5,945 bases of DNA from Acidobacteriaceae bacterium (GTDB lineage Bacteria; Acidobacteriota; Terriglobia; Terriglobales; SbA1). The notes beneath the pieces are model-generated. The model searched no databases. It was given only the letters and a program-made list of their open reading frames with translations, and was not told the origin of the DNA. Shown here piece by piece: positions 1 through 5,801 of the stretch (its first letter is position 1; each line of letters starts with the position of its first letter). The stretch spans positions 1 to 5,945 of the forward strand of contig JAFAGX010000557.1 of the NCBI GenBank assembly GCA_019237515.1, written 5' to 3'. Position numbers and translations under genes: made by a program.

Positions 1-8
1 ATCTCAGG

Positions 9-1130
9 TTAGCGGCCTCGATGCAAAGTCTCGGCGAGCAACGTACTCTCCCGGTTCGACGACTCCAGCATGTCTTTGACTGCCAGGATGAACCCCAGCG
101 TATGCGCCATTCCGGCGTGCCAGGGCGCAGAACAGGACATTTGCGGCGTGTGGTCCGGAATGATCACACCATCGAAGTGATTACGATGAAGGATGGTAAG
201 AATGCGGACCATATCCACATCGCCCTCGTCAATGAACGTCTCACGATAATGTGGAACCTTGCCGACTACGTTGCGAAGATGCAGATAAGCAATGGCACCG
301 CTCCGACTGTATCGGTCGACCGCGTCGTGAACGTCCCCTTCGGTCATTTCGGCAATGGTCCCAACGCAGAGCTCCAGGGCATTGCTGCGGCTCGGGGCCA
401 AATCCAGCAGACGCTGATACATGTCCGGCTGATATACAAGACGCGGCTGCCCGCGCATGGCGGGCATGGGCGGATCATCAGGATGTGCAGCCAGTCGCAC
501 ACCGGCCTCTTCTGCCACGGGAACTACATCTTCCAGAAATCGTTGCAGACGATGCCAAAGCTCTTCATGGGAAATCGCGGGCAGAATACCTGCCGAAGCG
601 TTTGTGTCGTAAACCATATTCCAGACCACACCACGCGGCACGGGTTGCTCATCTGCCGGTCCGTCCATGCCCAGAGTCACAGCATTTCCGCGACCGGAAC
701 GCGTGGTCACGCGGCCGCACACGCCCGCCAAACTGAAGTTGTATCCGAGAACAGGAATACCCGCCTCGCCCATGCGGCGGATGATCGTCTTTACGTTATC
801 AATCTGCTGTGGACGGCGGGGCCCATCCAGAAGAATGTCATGCCAGTGCGCGGGATCTAAGTTCTCGATCGCGGCAAGCGTCAGACCGGAAGATTCGATT
901 TCGCTCCGAAGCTCTTTCAGTTCGGACACGGTCCAAAGCTTTTCGGGATCCCCTGCTACTCCCCAGGGCTCATATTTCGCTCCAGTAGGCTGATTGTGCC
1001 GAGGATTGCTTTCGCCCTGATTGAAATAGTCCACCAGGTGAACCACCACATGCGTGCATCCTGCCTGGCGCGCAAAATCGTAGTAATCGCGCGTCAGCAT
1101 GTGCCGGTATAGACCAAGCCCGACTTTCAT
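9..1130 (-). CDS. UxuA-like mannonate dehydratase (xylose isomerase-like TIM barrel)
   Basis: Probable D-mannonate dehydratase family member (UxuA type, EC 4.2.1.8 for the classical enzyme), which removes water from an aldonate to give a 2-keto-3-deoxy acid in the cytoplasm. The 373-residue length fits the family (about 350-395). Seen in the sequence: the hallmark block YRETFIDEGDVDM (295-307), HPDDPP (216-221), GYNFS (129-133), and likely metal ligands His216, Cys255 (LELCVGT), His284 (YLHLRN) and Asp326, with neighbouring His327 (PDHTP) as likely catalytic residue. The ATG overlaps the stop of the upstream SDR gene as ATGA, indicating translational coupling. It is the last gene visible in the block, and its TAA is inside the window. 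Odd: the loop after GYNF lacks the DWTRTD-like stretch of classical UxuA (see findings), so the substrate may be an aldonate other than D-mannonate. Family assignment is firm; exact substrate is inference. Confidence 0.88.
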   Translation of the reverse strand: MKVGLGLYRHMLTRDYYDFARQAGCTHVVVHLVDYFNQGESNPRHNQPTGAKYEPWGVAGDPEKLWTVSELKELRSEIESSGLTLAAIENLDPAHWHDILLDGPRRPQQIDNVKTIIRRMGEAGIPVLGYNFSLAGVCGRVTTRSGRGNAVTLGMDGPADEQPVPRGVVWNMVYDTNASAGILPAISHEELWHRLQRFLEDVVPVAEEAGVRLAAHPDDPPMPAMRGQPRLVYQPDMYQRLLDLAPSRSNALELCVGTIAEMTEGDVHDAVDRYSRSGAIAYLHLRNVVGKVPHYRETFIDEGDVDMVRILTILHRNHFDGVIIPDHTPQMSCSAPWHAGMAHTLGFILAVKDMLESSNRESTLLAETLHRGR

Positions 1131-1900
1131 AAGCGGTTCCCGATGCCCGATCCGTAATCAGCACTGAGAATTTGTCCACTGATTTCGGCGCCCATCGACG
1201 AGCATAGATAAACAAACGCGTCCGCGATCGACTCAGGACTGTTGCGTTTTCCCAGGGTAACGCGCAGGACGAAGTCGCGATACGCCTTATCTTCATCGAA
1301 TACTTTGAGCGAGCTTCCCGCCGCCACATTGCCGGGTGAAATCGAGTTCACGCGAATCCCATGTTGCGCGTACTCCAAAGCCATGCAACGCGTGAAGTTT
1401 TCCAGCGCTGCTTTCGCGGATGCGTAAGCGGGGATCAACGTGTGCGGAACCCGTGCCACATAAGAGGACGTAAAGATCAGATGCCCGGGTATCTTTCGGC
1501 TCACCCAATGCGCAAAGACTGCGCGCGTCAGCACCACCTGCGCGTGGAAGTTGAAGCGAAACACACGGTCGAACTCCTGCTCGCTTGTGGTAGCGAATGG
1601 GTGAAGCCCGCAGCCGCCTGCATGGCCGAGCACCGTGTCCATAATGGGAAAGCGCTCGAAGGATTCGTCAACCGCCCGCGTCAGCTTGGCTGAATCTGTG
1701 ATGTCGAGCGAGTGATAGACAAAGGCTGTCTCGGGAATATTCCATTCCCGAAGCGTTTCGACAGCTTCACCTGAAGGTTTGAGATCAATCAGAACTAACG
1801 TCGCCCCGGCGGCATGCAGGCGCTTGACCATGTGTTCCGCAATCGCGCCCATAGCGCCAGTGATCAGAATCACTTTCCCCGAAAGATCGATCTGGATCAT
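1127..1900 (-). CDS. Short-chain dehydrogenase/reductase (SDR), probably NAD(H)-dependent
   Basis: Classical SDR oxidoreductase of 257 residues, the usual length, with a single Rossmann domain and no signal peptide. Visible motifs: variant glycine motif TGAMGAIA (14-21); acidic Asp39 at the end of the second strand, which favours NAD(H) over NADP(H); LDITD (65-69); GHAGG (92-96) where NNAG is usual; and the catalytic tetrad Asn117, Ser146, Tyr159, Lys163 (YASAK), followed by SPGNV (188-192). The ATG at 1900 is preferred because CAGGA lies 8 bases upstream; a TTG at 1960 would add 20 non-SDR residues and overlap the RraA gene. It follows the RraA gene by 28 bases and overlaps the uxuA-like gene by 4. 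Next to a mannonate dehydratase it could reduce D-fructuronate or a related keto-uronate to the aldonate (UxuB-like role), or oxidise a sugar. The substrate is inferred from context only. Confidence 0.88.
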   Translation of the reverse strand: MIQIDLSGKVILITGAMGAIAEHMVKRLHAAGATLVLIDLKPSGEAVETLREWNIPETAFVYHSLDITDSAKLTRAVDESFERFPIMDTVLGHAGGCGLHPFATTSEQEFDRVFRFNFHAQVVLTRAVFAHWVSRKIPGHLIFTSSYVARVPHTLIPAYASAKAALENFTRCMALEYAQHGIRVNSISPGNVAAGSSLKVFDEDKAYRDFVLRVTLGKRNSPESIADAFVYLCSSMGAEISGQILSADYGSGIGNRL

Positions 1901-1908
1901 CTTATTTA

Positions 1909-1913
1909 TCCTG
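1909..1913 (-). promoter_or_regulatory. Ribosome binding site of the SDR gene (decides ATG start)
   Basis: CAGGA on the minus strand, 8 bases before ATG 1900, in the 28-base gap after the RraA-like gene. It supports the start at MIQIDLSGK over the longer TTG form. Confidence 0.6.
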
Positions 1914-1928
1914 AGGAATCGCGGCAGA

Positions 1929-2657
1929 TTACATGATTCCGTATTTTTCAAAAGCGGCAACGGCGCTGCTTCCCTGCTCCAGTGCCTTCTTCACGAGCTT
2001 TTCACCACGAGCCTTCTCCAAGGCTTTGCTGAAGACCTCCTTCGCAGCTTCGACCGGAATCACGCAGACCCCGTCGATATCACCAAAAAGAAAATCACCT
2101 GGGCGAATGCGAATCGCGCCAATCTCGATCACAATACGAAAATCCACCACCTTATAGCGTGGAGCGGAATCCTGCGCGTAGGAACCCCAGCAGAAAGTAG
2201 GAAAATTTAGGCTCAAGACCGCCTTCGTGTCACGCGTGTATCCATTCAACACCGCTCCGGCCGCCCCTAGCTTTACCGCGCGAGTGCTCATCAGTTCTCC
2301 CCACAGAGCATTGCGCGGAGACGATCCTGTGCTGACGTACACTTCATTACTTTTCAAATCGTCCAATGCTTCCAGCATCATCCCAAATGGCTTCTGCATG
2401 AGCTGGTTATTTGTGCCTGCCACCTTCTCTTCAAAAACGTCGACTGCCAGAACAGGCATAGCGCGCCCAACCAACACCATGTCCGGGCGCAAGGGGCGAA
2501 TCTGTGGCGGCAAGAACTGATGCTGCAATCCCATCTTGTCCATCACATCGCCCACTACACTTGTGAAGAGTTCTTTCCGCACGATGGAGATCAATTCTTC
2601 GTCACCCTGCCACAATTTCGCGGCTTTTCCTGAGCCGTTCGTCTTCGACTTACTCAA
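1929..2657 (-). CDS. RraA-like aldolase/lyase (HMG/CHA aldolase family)
   Basis: Member of the RraA / 4-hydroxy-4-methyl-2-oxoglutarate aldolase family. Characterised enzymes of this fold are divalent-metal pyruvate aldolases and oxaloacetate decarboxylases; others bind RNase E. Numbered from the TTG at 2657 (242 residues): SVVGDVMDKMG (about 33-43), N116 and WGEL (119-122) in the active-site loop, VLNGYTRD (136-143) with Arg142-Asp143 matching the substrate-binding Arg and metal-binding Asp, and GDIDGV (192-197). A C-terminal helical tail rich in Lys/Glu follows. The family's usual Asp in V-x-D-G is Asn138 here. The TTG start has AAGGGGG 9 bases upstream and overlaps the preceding stop by 8 bases; ATGs at 2681 and 2702 (the latter with GGGAG 9 bases upstream) are alternatives but would overlap the dehydratase's C-terminus far more. 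In this operon a pyruvate aldolase acting on 2-keto-3-deoxy acids is an attractive inference. Confidence 0.85.
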   Translation of the reverse strand: MSKSKTNGSGKAAKLWQGDEELISIVRKELFTSVVGDVMDKMGLQHQFLPPQIRPLRPDMVLVGRAMPVLAVDVFEEKVAGTNNQLMQKPFGMMLEALDDLKSNEVYVSTGSSPRNALWGELMSTRAVKLGAAGAVLNGYTRDTKAVLSLNFPTFCWGSYAQDSAPRYKVVDFRIVIEIGAIRIRPGDFLFGDIDGVCVIPVEAAKEVFSKALEKARGEKLVKKALEQGSSAVAAFEKYGIM

Positions 2658-3888
2658 AGAATGGTTCCCCCTTACGCGCATATTTGCGGGCAACTTCCTC
2701 ATTCAATTTCACTCCCAACCCCGGGCCGTCAGGCACACGGATATACCCATTCTGAATGATCGGTTTCGGAATTCCGTCCACCAGATCATTCCAGAACGGC
2801 ACATCGGACGCATGGAATTCGAGCACCAGGAAATTCGGAATGGCTGCACAGAAATGTGCGGATGCAAGAGTCCCAACCGGGCTGCTGATATTGTGCGGAG
2901 CGATTGGAATTGTCTGCGAATCGGCAAATTGGGCAATCTGTGCGGCAATCGCGAGTCCACCGACTTTCTGTAGATCGGGAGTAGCAATGGCCACCGCGTG
3001 CCTCTGCAACATCTCCCGAAAACCTTCGAACAGATAAAGGTTTTCCCCAGTGGCGACGGGAACACGAACGCGAGAGCTCACCGCTTGTAGTGCTTCCAGG
3101 CTCTCGGGAGGAACGGGGTCTTCCAGCCAGAGAAGCCGGAAGGGCTCAAGCGCATGCGCAACTTTCACTACTTCACTCACGCTGTACCGCCAGTGGCAAT
3201 CGACTGCGATGTCAAGTTGGTCGCCGACGGCCTCGCGCACCGCCGCAATCAGCGCCACCATTCGATCAATCGCGCAATTCGATAGGCAACGGTTATAGGG
3301 ATCGGATCCTTCTGTGCCCGGAACATCGAGATCAAACTTGAGCGCCGTAAATCCTTGTGCCTTCATCGCCAAAGCGCGCTTGCGGTAGTCCTCAGGAGTG
3401 GCCGGAATCGCATCGTCGACATCCGAGAAATAATCCTTCGCGCGGGCGGGGCTTCCCTGCTTGACCCACGACGGCTGCCGTGAACGTAAAATTTCGTCCA
3501 GGCTCTCCAGCGCCTCTCCACCATGGCAATCCGCATAGATGCGAATCCGGTCACGGAACTTGCCACCCAGCAGGGTGTAAATCGGAACGCCGAGAGATTG
3601 CCCCAGTAAATCCCAGAGTGCTGCTTCGATTCCGCTGATTGCGTTGTAAATGATTCCCGCGACTGAACCTGCACCTGAGGTCGCCAGTTGCAGCTTGCGG
3701 AAGAGCCGTCGCACATCGCGTGGGTTCTCGCCAACAAGCAAGGGCTCAAGCGATCTGAGAATCGCCGTCAGGCCGGGAGCGAAGAAGCATTCTCCCAAGC
3801 CCTGAATTTCGTCATCGGTCTCTATCCGAACAAACGTCCAATCGAAGTTGCCTTCGACGACGGCGGTCTTTAGGCGGACAATTTTCAA
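2650..3888 (-). CDS. Enolase-superfamily sugar-acid dehydratase (mandelate racemase group)
   Basis: A 412-residue mandelate racemase/muconate lactonizing enzyme family protein, most likely an acid-sugar dehydratase. The N-terminal capping domain (about 1-115) precedes the beta/alpha barrel. Visible catalytic elements: KFD (184-186) on strand two; metal ligands Asp230 (VDCHWRY), Glu256 (LEDP) and Glu282 (ATGEN); His232 two residues after Asp230, as in galactonate dehydratase-type enzymes; the Asp305 (ATPDLQ) / His332 (APHN) dyad; and Glu357 (LEFHASD). This set is that of dehydratases which abstract the proton alpha to a carboxylate using Mg2+. The TTG start has AGGTGA 4 bases upstream, and the next in-frame stop is just beyond, so no ATG alternative exists there. 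It lies 18 bases after the DeoC-like gene and overlaps the RraA start. Candidate substrates (galactonate, gluconate, arabinonate or similar) cannot be told apart by eye. Confidence 0.88.
   Translation of the reverse strand: MKIVRLKTAVVEGNFDWTFVRIETDDEIQGLGECFFAPGLTAILRSLEPLLVGENPRDVRRLFRKLQLATSGAGSVAGIIYNAISGIEAALWDLLGQSLGVPIYTLLGGKFRDRIRIYADCHGGEALESLDEILRSRQPSWVKQGSPARAKDYFSDVDDAIPATPEDYRKRALAMKAQGFTALKFDLDVPGTEGSDPYNRCLSNCAIDRMVALIAAVREAVGDQLDIAVDCHWRYSVSEVVKVAHALEPFRLLWLEDPVPPESLEALQAVSSRVRVPVATGENLYLFEGFREMLQRHAVAIATPDLQKVGGLAIAAQIAQFADSQTIPIAPHNISSPVGTLASAHFCAAIPNFLVLEFHASDVPFWNDLVDGIPKPIIQNGYIRVPDGPGLGVKLNEEVARKYARKGEPFFE
2667..2673 (-). promoter_or_regulatory. Ribosome binding site of the RraA-like gene (supports TTG start)
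   Basis: AAGGGGG on the minus strand, 9 bases before TTG 2657; it differs from AAGGAGG by one base that still allows a G-U pair. It lies inside the last codons of the dehydratase gene, so ribosomes ending there could re-initiate. Confidence 0.5.
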
Positions 3889-3892
3889 ATGA

Positions 3893-3898
3893 TCACCT
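3893..3898 (-). promoter_or_regulatory. Ribosome binding site of the enolase-superfamily gene (TTG start)
   Basis: AGGTGA on the minus strand, 4 bases before TTG 3888. It supports the rare start codon, for which no in-frame ATG alternative exists before the upstream stop. Confidence 0.6.
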
Positions 3899-3906
3899 AG
3901 GTGTGT

Positions 3907-4632
3907 TCAATCGGCCGCGGTTGCTGCAGATACCATGATTGGTGCCAGCCCGAGACGCTGCCGTGCTTCATTCATCATGCTTGCGGTTCGCGTCGCACCG
4001 CACCGAGTCACTCCCAGGGCCCGCACTCGCAACAAGGCATCCAGATCACGGATGCCTCCGGCAGCCTTCACCTGCACAAAAGACGGAGAATGCTTGCGCA
4101 TCAGGATCAGGTCCGCGTCCGTCGATCCTGATGGCGCGTATCCCGTCGACGTCTTCACCCAATCCGCTCGCAGATCGCCACAAATCTCGCACAACCGAAT
4201 TTTCTGGTCATCGTTCAGGTATGCATTTTCGAAGATCACTTTCACCTTTTTCCCCGCGCCATGCGTTTCTTCCACGACGGCCCCGATGTCGTCCCTTACA
4301 TATTGCCAATCCTCACTTAGCACTTTGCTGATATTCACCACCATATCAAGTTCCTCGGCGCCATCCGTCAATGCTTGGCGCGCCTCAGCTACCTTGATCT
4401 TCGTAGTGTGACCGCCGTGAGGAAACCCGATGGTCGTGCTTGCGCGCACCGTGCTTCCATTAAGCCGATCGGCACAGTGTTTCAGCGCGTACGGCATGAT
4501 GCAGACCGTGGCCACATCATAAGCGAGTGCCACTGAAATTCCCTCCTCCAGATCGGCCCACTTCAACGAGGGATTGAGCAACGAGTGGTCGATCATTTTT
4601 GCGACATCTCTATATGAATAATCCACGGACAT
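3907..4632 (-). CDS. DeoC-like class I aldolase (deoxyribose-phosphate aldolase family)
   Basis: A 241-residue aldolase of the DeoC/LacD family, which forms a Schiff base with its substrate; the classical enzyme splits 2-deoxyribose-5-phosphate to acetaldehyde and glyceraldehyde-3-phosphate. Seen: MIDHSLLNP (13-21), GFPHGGHTT (69-77), Asp97 in ELDMVVN, Schiff-base Lys160 in WVKTSTGY, relay Lys189 in VKAAGGIRD, and the C-terminal RCGATRT (210-216). The catalytic Asp/Lys/Lys triad is intact. The usual phosphate-binding G-[AT]-S-S is G212-A-T-R215, so substrate preference may differ from true DeoC. ATG at 4632 is chosen because GGAGG sits 5 bases upstream; an ATG at 4644 has no SD and its codons would contain that SD. 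It begins 12 bases after the ROK kinase stop. No deoxynucleoside phosphorylase or phosphopentomutase is next to it, which argues for sugar catabolism rather than nucleoside salvage. Confidence 0.85.
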   Translation of the reverse strand: MSVDYSYRDVAKMIDHSLLNPSLKWADLEEGISVALAYDVATVCIMPYALKHCADRLNGSTVRASTTIGFPHGGHTTKIKVAEARQALTDGAEELDMVVNISKVLSEDWQYVRDDIGAVVEETHGAGKKVKVIFENAYLNDDQKIRLCEICGDLRADWVKTSTGYAPSGSTDADLILMRKHSPSFVQVKAAGGIRDLDALLRVRALGVTRCGATRTASMMNEARQRLGLAPIMVSAATAAD

Positions 4633-4637
4633 ATCGC

Positions 4638-4642
4638 CCTCC
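4638..4642 (-). promoter_or_regulatory. Ribosome binding site of the DeoC-like gene (decides ATG start)
   Basis: GGAGG on the minus strand, 5 bases before ATG 4632. The upstream in-frame ATG at 4644 would place this SD inside the coding region and has no SD of its own. Confidence 0.75.
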
Positions 4643-4644
4643 AT

Positions 4645-5640
4645 CTATGTGACGCTGATCGGTTCCTCTGAGCAAAGCGCCGCGCCACCAGCGATGCCGG
4701 CATCGGCGCCGTAGTGTGCTTTCAGCAAGGGAATCTCATGGCAGCGTGCGATGATGCAGTACTCCGCCATTCGATTGGCAAGATCGCTGAAAAACGGATG
4801 CAGCATTGCGCCCGCGCCACCCCCGACGATCACGACATCGGGCTCCAGCAGATCAACAATATTGCTCAGCCACAATGCCAGCAATGCGACAGTCTCCTGC
4901 AAAGTCTGTTTGGCCAGTGGATCACCGGCGGCGCAGGCCTGCCCCACCATTTCGCTTGTCACTGCATCGATATTCCCGCTTGCCAGCTCCAAGAGAATCG
5001 AACCGCAGTTTTGCATAGACGCCAACTTGGCACGAGTTCTTCGGGCGATCGCGGGACCGGCGGCCAAAACCTCTATGCAGCCCGGTTTGCCGCAGCCGCA
5101 GCGCGGGCCGTCATAGTCGATGCTCATGTGTCCACCCTCGGCTGCCGCTCCGGTACGGCCGTTGTAGATGCGCCCGTCAAAGACAATCCCGGTCCCGATC
5201 CCAGTACCGATACCGGTGTAGAAAATGCGACGGTAGCCGCGCCCTGCACCCCACCGTGCTTCCGCGAGTGCCGCAGCATTCGCATCATTCTCGATTTTCA
5301 CCGCGACACCATAAACCTTCTCGATTTCAGTCGCGAGAGGAAAGTTGCGCCAGCATGGAACGTTAGGAGGGTTCAGCACCACGCCTGTCTGCGGGTCGAG
5401 TGGTCCGGGCGAGCAGATTCCAATTCCGCGGATCAGCGAGCGTGCTCGGGTGTTCTTACTCAAAACGAGATCGATTGCAGATATAACTGCGGCAAGTCCG
5501 TCGCGGGCTTCCCCGCCTGCAACCATCGGAGTACGGATTTGACTCTTAATCTCGCCATTCTGATCTACGAGACCGGCGGCAACCTTCGTGCCACCGATAT
5601 CTACGCCGACTGTCAGAGCGTCCTGATCTTCCTGTCTCAC
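4645..5640 (-). CDS. ROK-family sugar kinase
   Basis: A 331-residue ROK protein, probably a cytoplasmic ATP-dependent hexose kinase (glucokinase-, fructokinase- or N-acetylhexosamine kinase-like). Visible: ATP-binding DIGGTK (14-19), SPGPLD (77-82), IENDAN (116-121) with catalytic Asp119, TGIGTGIGTGI (142-152) in the phosphate-binding strand, EGGH (168-171), the zinc motif CGCGKPGC (181-188; ligands His171 and three Cys), sugar-contacting Glu190, and VVIVGGGAG (269-277). There is no N-terminal helix-turn-helix, so this is a kinase rather than a ROK repressor. The GTG at 5640 is preferred: GGCGGAG lies 7 bases upstream and DIGGTK falls at the usual distance from the N-terminus; a TTG at 5703 would add 21 basic residues with no family match. 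It is the first gene of the minus-strand block, 12 bases before the DeoC-like gene. Sugar specificity cannot be read by eye. Confidence 0.9.
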   Translation of the reverse strand: MRQEDQDALTVGVDIGGTKVAAGLVDQNGEIKSQIRTPMVAGGEARDGLAAVISAIDLVLSKNTRARSLIRGIGICSPGPLDPQTGVVLNPPNVPCWRNFPLATEIEKVYGVAVKIENDANAAALAEARWGAGRGYRRIFYTGIGTGIGTGIVFDGRIYNGRTGAAAEGGHMSIDYDGPRCGCGKPGCIEVLAAGPAIARRTRAKLASMQNCGSILLELASGNIDAVTSEMVGQACAAGDPLAKQTLQETVALLALWLSNIVDLLEPDVVIVGGGAGAMLHPFFSDLANRMAEYCIIARCHEIPLLKAHYGADAGIAGGAALCSEEPISVT

Positions 5641-5647
5641 CGGAATA

Positions 5648-5654
5648 CTCCGCC
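5648..5654 (-). promoter_or_regulatory. Ribosome binding site of the ROK kinase (decides GTG start)
   Basis: GGCGGAG on the minus strand, 7 bases before GTG 5640. The alternative TTG at 5703 has no comparable site close upstream, so this supports the shorter protein. Confidence 0.65.
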
Positions 5655-5748
5655 AAGATGGGTTTTGACGTTTTATCAGATTTCGCGAGCGCTTGCCGAA
5701 CAACTAGAGATTGAAAGGTTCCGCCTCGTCTGCTCTCCAACATTCTAG

Positions 5749-5767
5749 TCGCCTCGATTCGAGGCGA
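5749..5767. promoter_or_regulatory. Perfect 19-bp palindrome, candidate operator
   Basis: TCGCCTCGA, a single central T, then TCGAGGCGA: arms of 9 bp that are exact reverse complements. It lies between two divergent transcription units, outside any coding region. It sits immediately upstream of a plus-strand promoter candidate and downstream of the minus-strand one, a usual place for a dimeric repressor or activator to control both. The regulator is not in the window. A terminator is unlikely because no gene converges on it and no U-run follows on either strand. Confidence 0.6.
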
Positions 5768-5772
5768 GATGA

Positions 5773-5801
5773 TTAAAATGAAAAAGACATCGATAGATAA
5801 T
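5773..5801 (+). promoter_or_regulatory. Candidate sigma-70 promoter for the divergent gene
   Basis: On the plus strand: -35 TTAAAA (5773-5778, 4 of 6), exactly 17 bases, -10 GATAAT (5796-5801, 5 of 6), in the only AT-rich stretch of the intergenic region. The start point would be near 5808, about 50 bases before the ATGs at 5856/5865. Its -10 abuts that of the opposing candidate, so the two would compete for polymerase. The palindrome ends 5 bases before the -35. Confidence 0.35.

Noticed and set aside
21..860. Open frame of 279 codons on the plus strand opposite the uxuA-like gene
   Set aside because: It is antisense to a well-supported dehydratase and has no recognisable motif or convincing composition.
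1901..1960. N-terminal extension of the SDR from TTG 1960
   Set aside because: It would overlap the RraA-like gene and add residues before the normal SDR start; ATG 1900 has its own SD.
2536..2973. Plus-strand frame of 145 codons across the RraA/dehydratase junction
   Set aside because: It is antisense to two motif-bearing genes and shows no family features.
5641..5703. N-terminal extension of the ROK kinase from TTG 5703
   Set aside because: The 21 added residues are basic and unlike ROK N-termini, while GTG 5640 has a clear SD at the right distance.
4714..5748. Long open frame (344 codons) on the plus strand opposite the ROK kinase
   Set aside because: It is fully antisense to a gene with intact ROK motifs. 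Its product is rich in Cys, His and Arg with no recognisable domain, typical of a shadow frame in GC-rich DNA.
5749..5767. The palindrome as a rho-independent terminator
   Set aside because: A 1-base loop cannot form a normal hairpin without opening the stem, no T-run follows it on either strand, and no gene ends nearby.
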